Source: Dipylidium caninum
Lineage: Eukaryota; Platyhelminthes; Cestoda; Cyclophyllidea; Dipylidiidae
NCBI GenBank assembly: GCA_017562135.1
Contig: QEYB01001046.1
Coordinates: forward strand, 2,604,001-2,668,000
Length of the DNA: 64,000 nucleotides
Direction: 5' to 3'
Part shown: positions 12,901-24,900 of the stretch, one piece after another
Layout: each line of letters starts with the position of its first letter
Numbering within the stretch: the first letter of the stretch is position 1
Position numbers and translations under genes: made by a program
The notes under the pieces: model-generated
What the model saw: only the letters and a program-made list of their open reading frames with translations
The model's database searches: none
What the model was told of the DNA's origin: nothing

Positions 12901-15900
12901 TTTTCATGACAAAATAAGTGATATTTGGGGTGTAGCAGTATCCCTTTTAATTTAGGGTGGTGTTGTGCCTACACGTCGCCTGTAAAAATGCGAAGTCCTT
13001 CGGTCATTCCCTCTCTGCCGCGAGGTGGCCCGTTTATGATCGCGTCGTTAATTCGTGGGACACCGTCCCCCGCCCGTGACAACGCGCTCTTCGCAGTTGC
13101 ACGGACGTCTGTCAGCAGTTGCTCCTGGGAGCTCCCAGCCCCCGTCCCCGTGACTAAGACGACGGACGGCCACTAGACTTAGATAAATTAAATTTAGCGT
13201 GTTTTGACCGAGTCGAGAATTCTCTCAACAAACAAGCCACCTTGAGGTCTTTATTAGAAGTTTAAGTGCTTGATTCACTTCAAATGTCGTGCAAATTGCC
13301 CTCCACCTCGCCCACCAGACGTCCGTCTCTGAACGCTCAATTTATGACAAGTAGAGAGTCAGAGATTATTCGCACACAAACACCCGTGCTTTTCCTCCAT
13401 ACAGATAAAATTTACCTTCTGGCTGCGATGTTTTAGGAGCTTGCTGATACTAAGAAATTTGCAGTTTCTATAAAAAGTCGTGTCGTCAACCACAGACATA
13501 CGCGCCATATGAAATATGTTAATAAGTTTATAACGTTTAAAAACTTATGCGATGTGCATGAGAAATTAGGGTACTCAGAACACTGTTAATAAATTCAGTT
13601 ACCACAGGACTTGCGAATATTTTGTCCACCTTCTTCTTCTGTCATGTCATGCAGATGGGCCAGGTGGAGTCAATGGGCTGTCTTTTGGGCTGCCTCTTTC
13701 TCGCCGAGATTCACAACAATAGATCCGGGGAGTGTCCCCGGCTCAACGTGGCCACGAGTGAGGAGAAAGGCAGTCTCTTCCGACTTCATCCCCCCATCTG
13801 TCACAAAGAGTGCACCAGTGATGCTTCCTGTCCACACCCTCTGCACAAATGCTGCACCTTCGGCTGCAGTCGAAACTGCACTATGGTGAGAAGGTCTTGC
13901 TGGCGTATAACCGTGCGGCCAGGTCGACTTCTCCTCCTCCTGCCGCCGCTGCTGCTGCCGTCACACTTTTTTCTTATTCCTCATGGCATCCGAGCTTTTA
14001 GCAAAACGAGCCTCAAAGTCCCCAATGGTGAAATCACTTTCTTGCTAAAATTATTAATAGGTGAATAGAAGCTGCAGATGTTTGCGTTGACTTAACATAG
14101 TAGTGACTTAGCGTTTTGCCAAAGCATTGAATTCATGAATGAACTCGCGAAATTATGTGGCAACCTTCGTGCGGCTATTCCGTAGGTATTTGGGTCCGCC
14201 TCCCCGCTTCTTTGTTCATTCGGCGACAACGGAGAGCATCAGCATAACTCGGCAGTAGTGGTTCCGCGCTCAATGTTTTTGGCAAGAAGTAACTAGCTCA
14301 GTAATTACGTGTGGCGTCTTTGAGATATCCTACCACTTTAGATAATGAAAACTCCTAAATCTGTTGCGTAATGATTAGAGCTTTCCCTAGGAGTGGTTCG
14401 CTGGCCCATAAAACCGGCTTCTCAGATAAATATGCTGTCACTGCGATGCTTCGCTTTTTAATAGCTACGGACTCTGAAATTGAAATGCCTGACTGATGTG
14501 CCCATTCTTGTGGAGAGTATCGAGAGTCCAGGAGATAATGTGACTTCAATAAAAATAATGAGATTGACATGCCGAGGGGTGAGGTGTGAGCCCAAGTAGC
14601 CCCTAGGGGAAATACAAACCAATGGGGCACGGGATCGCGGTGGCTGTGAAGGCGTTCGGACCACTTTCTACTCTTTGACGACTCCTTGCGTGAAACTTCC
14701 TCAAATGTACCGTGAACTAACCGCCTCTTTAAATGTAAACTTCCTCCCTTTAGGGATTTTAGTATGTCGTATTCCCAACGAGCAGACATCCCATTCATTT
14801 CGCCTTACACTAAATGTGCAACTGAAGTGAGCTTACCGACGAGGATTGAGTTACTCAAATAAATTGACCGTATTCAACATCACATAAAGCGATGTTTGTT
14901 AAAATGGGCGCGTTCTTACACTGCATTTAATTGAATGATAAAAATGCTGGCGTTGTGGTCATTTATCACCTGCTAGTAATCTCCCACCGGTGAAACCACT
15001 TAGTCAGTTTGCTTATAGACAAAGCTTTCCTACAATGGATTAGCCTTATCGGCGGAATTAAATGTTATTCTTTACTACCGCCTAATCAGGACCGTAGGAG
15101 TTAGCAACTCAACCACCGGATTTCCACTGCTCGGATATACAGGTTTCTTTAATCGTATACATTGTCGCCCCCGAGGTTGTGGTAGCTAAGGTGGAAGTAT
15201 GCATCGGCGAGTTCGGCCACGCCCTCTCAATGGTGGGTCCCGGAGATGACTTTTACCCAATGAGTCTCTGTCTCTTTAGCCTAACTTCACGGAAGCGGTA
15301 CCACCGTTGCCGCCTCGGCTTTCACTCCAACCGGTGCAGGAAAGACCCGGGACCATGCGCGTTTCGTGGAGCAGCACCTATGCCAACTTCAGCCTCCTCC
15401 ACGGGTCCCTCGTGTTCATTCTGCAGACCCGTTTCTGCACGTGCAAACATTTCACTGAGGAACAGGCCTATCCGTGGCAAACAATCCTCATGGTAAGTCC
15501 TGATCCTGGTCTCCTGCCTGAATTGTTGCTATAATAATCCTAAGCGCGACTAGCATTTGTTTTGCCTACTGAAAACAGGATTTCTTAATACTGGGAAGAG
15601 GCTTATCGCCATGCGAGCCTAGAAGACGGCACACCAACAAGTTTCCGTGCTCTGCCGATACCAATTTTTGTCATCATGTAGTGGGCATTAACTCATGAAT
15701 TTGCGACAAGTTCTTGTGACACAGACAATGGATTTTCCCCGTCCCAGTTGCCTTTACGAATTTGGCCCTGGAGGCGAAACAAGTCTGTTATAAGGCCTGT
15801 CGTCTCATAGTTAGGAACATCGAAAACTAACATGTTTTCTTCACGAAAATAGCGCCGCCTAGTAATTACTTCTTAGGTCTATTAATGAGGCTCTCTTGAG

Positions 15901-18900
15901 CGGAGGCGACCACTAAAGTGACGCTAAAATCCCTCTACGTGGAGTTGTTTAGCTCTTCTTGGAGCGTCAAGTGATGCCAACTTTTGGCCACAATTCAAGC
16001 GCCCATTTTGCCCATAGCACAACCAGGAGCACCACACCCAGTTCCGGTGCAGCCTCGCTGGCGTGGTGCACTGGAGGGGTATGGGAACTCTCCACAATCG
16101 GAGGCTTTCAATTTTAGTCGTTTGCTCAATCCCGGTGGCTCCTTCCTCGTCAAACTCTTTGCGGATTCATAGCGTAAAAAATAGTCAGTCTGACGAAGTC
16201 CACCTCGTACTATTTTAAAGAAATTGGTATTAAAACAAGCTAATGGAGGAAAGTACTAGTCACAGGTGAAGGCGTTAGAAATCACAACGACGGTCGAGAA
16301 GATGAAGAAATCTGCCCGTTTAACGCCGATGCTATCAGGGGTCAGTTATGTCAGTTATGTCTCCTCTGACAGTGTTTCCACGGAGTCAAGAGTTTGGAAG
16401 CTCAGTCGCTAAACAAACACTAAAGCCGTGTTTTGAAGAGTCGCAGTAGTCACCTTTGATGTTTGGAGTGGTACGCTTTCGGTGAAAGGAAAGCAGCCAG
16501 ACTATTGCGTATGTTTTCATTAGTGAGGTCTAAGTCCCATTAATCCTCCAATTTGAGCAAAAAGTCTTTTTGCTTTTCCATTCCCAGATCATTATCTAAT
16601 TAAAAATACCGCAAAAAGTGCGTTAACACGGTAGTAAACGCCACGAAAACCTGCACTCGAGTACCTTAAATTTTGGCGATTTTTATTTCGAGACCCCACA
16701 TTGGTGGGCAGTGCGGCATGAGTTGATAAAGTTTATAATTTAAACTGCGCAGTGGGAGTTGTGATGATAGCAGTGAGATAATAAGTGAAACTCATATACC
16801 GATGTGAATTATTTCACCTCCCCCCGTAGGCGGTTGAAACAGAAGCGACCTTAGACACGTTCAGTCCCGACCAGAAGTACCAGTTTCGGCTCGCGGCAGT
16901 CAGTACACAGGGCAGCAGAGGCTTCGGGCCGGCATCGCGATCCTATTCCCCCAGTCTTCTGCGTCCCCAGCCTCCGCGCAACGTTACCGTCACCAAGTGG
17001 CGCATCCACCCCAATGGAGAAGTCAGTGTGCGTCTCCGCTGGACTCCACCGGAGCCCACCGACCTTCGCCTCATCAATTATTCCGTACGTGCCAGTCTAA
17101 AAACTGTCAATTTGTGGGCTTACGGCTTTGACTAGGCAAACAATACGTATGATTGCTATCGGTTAGAGCAGCCTCCCAGGAATCATTTCAAGTTATTTCT
17201 CTCAAAACTCTTTATTCACTGTTGTTAATTGGGAGGTAGATGACGAGGTTGCCAGAGGGACAAACTGACACCCTCGAGCTCAGATAAGGCGCCCGTTTTT
17301 AGTTGATCATTTTCATCTATGTCTTTCGTTCTCTTAGTCGTCACGACGCCGATATTTAGGCTCTTCTGAGGCCCCCCACATTCCGACTCCCTGCTAACGC
17401 AAAGATTTGGGAGATTTTTTACGCCTCTTATACCGGAAGCAGTGTACACTCCGCCAGCTGATTTTAAGTCCAAAATTTCGGTTACTCCTCCCCGTTTTGA
17501 AATGTGTTCTTGCGTTTGGGATTCTACTCCTTCATATAAGTAGTTTAAAATATCTCTAGTAACTTTTAGCAGATTGACAGTTTAAGTGCGCCAATGCAAT
17601 AGACGACAAGCAGGCGCTAACTGCTGCCTGTGTGTTTCCCTAAGAAGTTTGTTCCATTAATTTGGCATTCACTAAATCGGCTAGACAATCTGATCTACAT
17701 AAATGAATGACATTAAAAACTAAACATGTTAATGATTTCTCCCCAAAGATTTTATGGGCACTGGACAACGGCTCCCCGATTACAACCAGCAGTAAACCAC
17801 TGAAGGCTTCCAACGTCCCCTTTGTACAAAGTGCTCGAACAGTAAGTCTTACGAGGGAGGTCCAAACCTCCACGTTAAGAAGTCACTGAAAGTGACTTCC
17901 CTTTACATCATGCAGTCCTTGTATTGGCTTGGCGCTCTACCCAAGGTTGGGTGACGTCCAGCACTCAGAACTACGAAACGGCCTACAGTTGTTCCGGGAT
18001 AGAAGCCAATAGGGTGAAAACTTATTTGTGAGACAGAATAAATTTTAAACTAGCTTATATATTAAGAATACGTATGTAGGTGGGAACGGGCGATTTGAAA
18101 AAATGACACCTCATCCGGGTAATAATTGGCTTCCTTGAAGGAGTTTACTCCAGGTGTGAGACTAGACCTTGAACAAGTTAGCTAGAAAAAGGAATCTTTT
18201 GGCAAATAAGCTCATTTGACTCGGTTAAACCAAATTCTTACGGGACCGACGAAAGTGATAACTCTGAAATAGGTCTGTGCCAACGGAGAGCTTCTGTTCT
18301 CGCATGATGGATGCTAGAAATGTAAGATGAGAACAGCTATAAAGAGAGGCTGTGGGATGACATGCGGTCTGCTTTTTATTTTTCAAGGAGGACTCTGAAA
18401 TCACAATTAGCCCTCTTCGACCCGGCTCCTCCTACAAAGTTCAGGCAAGTTGAACTAGCTTCTAACCCTTTCCTTCATGATTATCTGCCTCATGAGCTGA
18501 CAATCACTCTCTCCGTCCATTCATGCAGGTTACGGCAATCTATTTCCACAAAGAGGGCAATCTGGAATCTCTTCCGCATAACTTCTTCATATCCCCTCAG
18601 TCTCCCCTACCAGTTCATCGACAGCAGAGCATGGCCTTCGAAAGTGCCCAATGTAAGGTCCCCTTGCCCCTCTCCCTCCTCCCCTCCACTCTCTCCGCCC
18701 CCCCCCTCCTCCCCCTCTGACTCACACTCGGTGCTATAATTTTTATCAGATGGCGGCAGTGGCGTGTGACGCTGAGACGCCCGCTCCCACTCTCCCTCCC
18801 CCATAAAATATCACAACCAAATGCTGCGTATATTAGCCATCAAAGTGTGGCCGCATCGTTGCTCTCGCAGTAATTATCACCACCGGAAAATCGGACACAC

Positions 18901-21900
18901 GCCGATGGATAATATCTCACACATCCGCAAACCTTTCCTCTTTCGGCATTTTTGCATACAGACGTACCGGCAGCATCTCTGGGTGCCCACAATGATGACG
19001 ATCGTCATGATGGTGGCAGCAGCAGAGATGATAGACACAATAACTGCAAATGCAGCGGTCTGACGAAGAACGACGAGAGGTTGGAGATAAGACCACCTGA
19101 AGTCTTCAATGGGGACCTCACCGCGATCGCCCAATTCAAGTCATTTTCCCGTGAGTTATCGTCGCCCCTACTGCGTAGATCCGCCCTTCGGTGGGACTTT
19201 GCGGCCCAACTTTTTGCTGTCGAGCCTTTTCTTGTCATCAGGACCATTTGGTTGATAGGCTTTTAATGCACTAAAGAAAACAGCACCATTTTTTTTTACC
19301 TGCTATAAAACTTTGGTTTTCGAGGCCCACTTATATATTTTAATGTCGAATTGCAAAGTGTACAACAATCGAAATTGGCCAAGAAGCACGTGGCTGGTCG
19401 GAATTTGCTGTTGATGTTAAAGGGGCAAGGAATTCTTTAAAACATACTTTGTTTTTGGGGATTCCCTTACTAAAAATATCCCTTTCCTTGGGACCTGCTG
19501 GAAAATGAGGTCGTAATTTCCTCAGAAAATGTTTTTGTTTCTCTCCAAAAGACGAATATCCCGCTTGCGTTCCGGTAATTCATTTTTTTCTACGAAACCC
19601 CAAAGGCTCTTCAGCAATTTCTATACTTGCAAAGTTTCCGTGACTTTTAGAAGGGTTTGGCCGTTTATTACTGAATTCATGCTTTAACACAAATGCAAAG
19701 TGTGAAAATGTGTAGACACCAAGGAAATGGGTTACAAATGTGCTTGAGGCCCGATATTTCTACAATCAGTTCTAAGGCCGACAAAATTTTAAGCAAAGAC
19801 CTTTTTCTTATCCACGCATTTTGTCTACCATTCTTGTTTACAATGCGTCGCTTTGTCATCATCTCCTTCGCACAACCGATTCTCTGCTTTTTGTGTGTAT
19901 GTGTGTGTGTGTGTTTCCCACCCTCGAAGCCAGACATTAACCGACGAGACCACTCTGCCACTTCTTCCTTTATTCTTGCCTCTGCAGACATGGACAGTCA
20001 AAGTTATCGCATCGAGTGGTTTCCGCAGGTCTGCATTGACTCCGCCGAGAATACCCCCTTTCTAAAACGCCCTGCTATTCCTTCCTCCGCCGTTGCAAGT
20101 CCCGCCGCTGGTCCCACGCACCCGATGGACACTGAGGACGGCATTCTCATCGCCACTGTCAGAGTGAGCTACCACTCTTTTCCGATTCTGCATTTATCAC
20201 TTTCTTTTATGTAACTCCTAAGTGGACCTTATTTTATTTTTCCCTCACCGTACGAGTGTGTCACCAATAACTTTTGCTTCAACGGATGAATTTCAAGTTC
20301 GCGGGTCATCCGGGAGATCTACACAGCGTTAATTTGGATGTAGACCTGCTGGCGACTTGTGCAGAAGACTGGCAGTAAGGGCGGTAGGCGTAGAATACTT
20401 GATGTTATACTACATTGACATACCAGTGTCACCCAAATAGCTTAGAAATAAATTGACACATTTTTTGGTGCGCTTGACGAGGCCTTGAGGTGGTAGCGTG
20501 TTCAACTGAATGCGGCAGGGAGGCGGTAATGCGGGGGAATTATGACATGATCCCCTCCCACTCCCCTTCGCCCTCGCCCTCTCCTTCCCCTTACTAACAG
20601 TCTCGCGGACCCATTACCTTAACGGCGCAGCTCTTTTGCGTGTTACCTCGAATTTGCTCAATTTAAATAAAGGACCGACTCGGTGAATTTGTGTTGGAAA
20701 AGATAGCTAGGCGGACAGGTACTTAATGGAGTAGAGGAGTTTCAGGTATTTCATGTTGCGCAGGAAGAAAAGAGTGGATAGCTCTGCGATCTTATGGCAA
20801 ATTCACCTTTTCGTGTTATAACAAGTTTGCTTTCTTTTAATCGCCCAGATGTTTACGCGTTTTTATTTTTAACGAAACACCGTCGGGTGTCCCAGAATAC
20901 CCAAAGAATAAAGAACAGATTTAGTCAGCTTAGACAACACCTTCGAAACTCAACTGGCAGTTTTCTTTAAATCTCCAACAGATTACTTCTGCAGCAGCCC
21001 ATTCTTATACAACAGCAGTTGACCCTCGCATGTGAGCTGCTTCTTAAAACACATAAGGCGACACACCTACGGAACTCGGGATCAGAGGGGTTTTGCAAAG
21101 ACAGCTACCTAAGCGCCTATAATAGCAGTAACGGTCCCATCCTTCGGGGCGAGTGTAAAATGTCTTTCTCTGTCATGAGTTGAGTGTTACGTTAATCGTG
21201 TATGAGTGGAGTAACTGACGAAATTAACTTCAAAACCCTGCCGCCGCTACTGGCGTTGCGTGTCTTGCGACCCGAGCTGTTGGGAGGCGGAGATATGGTT
21301 GTACACCCACCTACCAAACCACCATCGCGTGCCCACTAATTTAAGTGGGCGGTGTTTATGCTCAAAGCGGCTCGTATGCGTGTGAAACTTTCATCCCACT
21401 AATTACAAACTTCGTACAGATGGGGAAATAACCGTAATGCGAGATATATATTGGTTGAAATCCCAACAGCAGAGATTGGGGGAAGGTAAGATTTGACAGA
21501 AAGATGCATTTTTGACTGGCGATGATGTCGAGGCTCCCCAGAGTGTTCCGAGGCCCTGGACCTACTTTGCCACGTTCTCCAATGGAATTGGGAACCCGGG
21601 TTGTACAAATGCTACAAAATCGTAACTATCTTCCGAGATTGTTGCGAAAAAGCCCTAAAATCCCCCCTGTTTGCTGCTCGAGTTGTGTAGCAGGCTTCAA
21701 GAACCCAAAATGTGCGCGTTATTAACTCTTCTCTCCTCCTGACCCAGTATGTTATAATCGTCTGCAGACACTACGACGTTTGCTCTACAGCAAGATTCAC
21801 TTCGTCCTTACGACACACGCTTTAAGTCACCACTTCTTCCTTGGGCAGTTGCCAAATGAGATAGTGTAGAGGATTAGGTGATCTGAATGAAATAAATGGA

Positions 21901-24900
21901 CAGTCGGACCAGGCCAATATCCACCAAAATTCGTAAGATGCAAAAGCGAAATACTTTATGATGTTATCTCCTCGTCACAGAGTCGCATATTCCGACTTAC
22001 GAAACTGAAGTTCAATTGTGTCTACATGGTTCGCCTGACGCCGGAGGGGGCCGCGGACCCACGATCACATTCCGAGGCACCGCAAAGACGACAGCATCAT
22101 CGTGTCGGAGAAACTCCCCCTTTGCTGCCGTCTTTGTCGCCCTCCTCGGGAGCGACTGCGGTGGACGTCGTGGCGGGGTGCTTCTGCACCCGGACGTGCC
22201 GAGAGACTAAAACTGCTTGGGGCACAAAACCAATCGACTGTCCTGCTGCTGGTAAGTTCTGCCCTTTCTCAGTCGAATAGTTAAGATGGCTATATGGCGT
22301 ATTAAAGCCAGCATTACAATTAATACGCCGGTACACTCCGAACGCAGGTCTTGGAGGAGAACTCATTCAGCCGTGGCTCGAGTGTTTATATTCCCATGTG
22401 ACATATAAATTTGCCAATCCCTTCCCCTTCCTCTTAAGGAGGAAAGTAGTATTTATGGTGGGAGCCGAAGTTTATGGCAGGTCTTCTGACGGCTTCACCG
22501 GCACGTAAACCGCATTCAAATGGCGCACGCATTTGGCACTGGATAAGACAGGAGTGTAGCACCTTCATTGGGACTTGTTTTTTTCTATTTCCGTGGTGCT
22601 CTTTGGATAGTTTACATTCGGAAGCTTTTATTTACTATCAAGTGTCCGTGAAACAAAGGAGGTTTGTGTCCGTCGATATTATTAATAGTTCAACTGCTGA
22701 GAGAAATAGCAGCTTAATGAGTGTTTTCAGTTATTCCACCCTTTTACAACCCTCGCCGACAATCTCGATATAGGAGAGGAGAATTTGCCGTTTATTCCAA
22801 ATCACTGATCTACAATTATTTTTCTCTGATACTTTTTAAATAACGAGATCGTTCACTGAAGTGAATGTCCTATGTTTCCCTGTGATTATCAGAGGTTAGA
22901 CAGAGTTTCCAGAACTCAAGTTGGCTGTGCTGGAAAGTGTTTTTCGACAACGAAAAATAGTGAAGGAATTACTTTTCCCCCCTCTGCTACCCCTAAGCTT
23001 ATCAGAGAGACATGAAAATTGGGAGACGACCTTTATGACGGTCTACGTCATTGTCAACTTCGTTGTTGTCATCGCTGGCACCAGTTGCAAAATCGAGTGT
23101 CAATTAGGAAAAGGTTTGACTCTCAGCCCAAGAAAATCCAGGAATATTTGCCAAGTCTATTTTATTAATCCCTAGGGCAGTGTTGCTAATAAACCTAATT
23201 CCATATTTTATTCTCTCGGGGAAGCATTGAGACTGTGTTCCGGGCAGCGAGTTTACTTTAAAGCAATCTTCGTGGAAGACGAGCATGTCCAAGACATCAC
23301 ATTTGGGAAAAAAGTCACCAGATCGTGTCTTTGCAAATCCAATTTCGTGGCAGGAGTGACAATGGTCGGATTTATGCCCCGAAGTCATCTCAACCCATCA
23401 CTGCAGAGCAATTTTTTTCAAAATTGTTTTCCCCCCCCAAGAGTTTGTCTCAGTTTTAAAGTTATATTTAATCGGAGATATTTTTTCACCCTTGTAGGTG
23501 AGAATTTTCCTACCTTATATTCTAGAAGGACTGGAGGGGTTCATGTAGGTGGCATCAAAATCAATTTTTACATTTCCACGATTTGAGACCTCTAAGTTTT
23601 TCACCATAATTTAACGGGGAATACGAAATAAAAACACTAACTCATTTCGTGAGGAGGAAAGGAACAATTGCGGCCCGCCCTCCTCATCTTTACTTGAATA
23701 TTCCTCGGAATAAATTAAACTAACAGACCACCGATTTTGTTTTCCTTTTCGCTGTATCGAATGTTTGTCAAATTTCCGGCCCGTCTTTTTGTTTGAGCGA
23801 CTTTTTGAGTCATTCTTGATGGAAAACACGTGAATGCTTGCCTCTGGCCGCGGAGGCAGGACTGCTCGGCTGATACTTTGGCCATACCGCCATCTACCAC
23901 TGGTAACCCATCCACAGAGGCGTATTTGAGAAGACATGAGGCAAGACGAGACATGAATGGAATAGATTTTACGTTTTAAGACATTTTTACCTCCGTGTTC
24001 CGTTGAGGGCGCTCCTCAAAGGGCAGACGTGGTGGTTTAGACGATGTTCAATGCAGTCAGTCCTTCTGAACAACCTCCTCTGGATGGATTAACCGTGTAG
24101 TCGTCGTGGCGAGTCTGTAGCGCGCACTGCGAAAACATGGAGAACGCGGAGATGGTAATGAGTCCTTTAGCGGAATGGCACAAATGGGAAGTGTAGGGGT
24201 TTGGGGATGATCGCAACATGCGATGATGCAGAATTAATAAAGACGACGGGACGCCTGGCGGCCGGCGCCCGTCCTGACGTCCAGCCGCCTTACGCAGCCA
24301 GTGCTCTCCCCTTTGGACTCGCTGTTTATCTAATCACGGGCGGCAAACATGGCAGTTAATTATTAAGATAGATAGTCGTCGAATTTCATTAGACTTCGGC
24401 CAGCCCTGATCTCACCGTTGTTTACGACGATGCACATCTGGCCTAACGAAATTTTTCTCCCTGATTGTGTAGGATTTGTCGAAGTATTTAATGAAAAACG
24501 GTCTTTATTTCATCAAAGCAGCTCTTCGCGGAATGCCGAGTTTTCGCCATAACACTGTAGACGAGATACCCACTCATCAAGGAGACGAGAGGGAGGGAGA
24601 GAGCGATTCACTCCAATCGTTTCCCCTCTTCAACCCCGCTTCTTAAGTCCTTTTCTGACCTATTTTAACTTCCCTGCTTTTTGCCTTGCTCATTAATAAA
24701 CACCTACTCGGCCGAGTAATTTTTGTTCAATACGCAGCACTTCCCTCTTTTATATTAGCCTTTGTAATTTCCGAGCGTTCGGGCGGAGGAGGGATGATCG
24801 AGGTAGAGGAGCCCTGCCTCAACCAACCTGACTTTCGCATGTCCAAGGCCTGACTAGACACGCAGTGCGGGCGATCGAGCAGGGGTGCAACTCATTAGAT

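Noticed and set aside
18653..19987. Direct joining of anosmin exon 9 to the exon at 19988
   Set aside because: It is allowed by phase but would delete the first strands of FN3-3. The exon at 18962-19150 supplies them (LEIRPPEVF onward) with good splice sites and matching phase.
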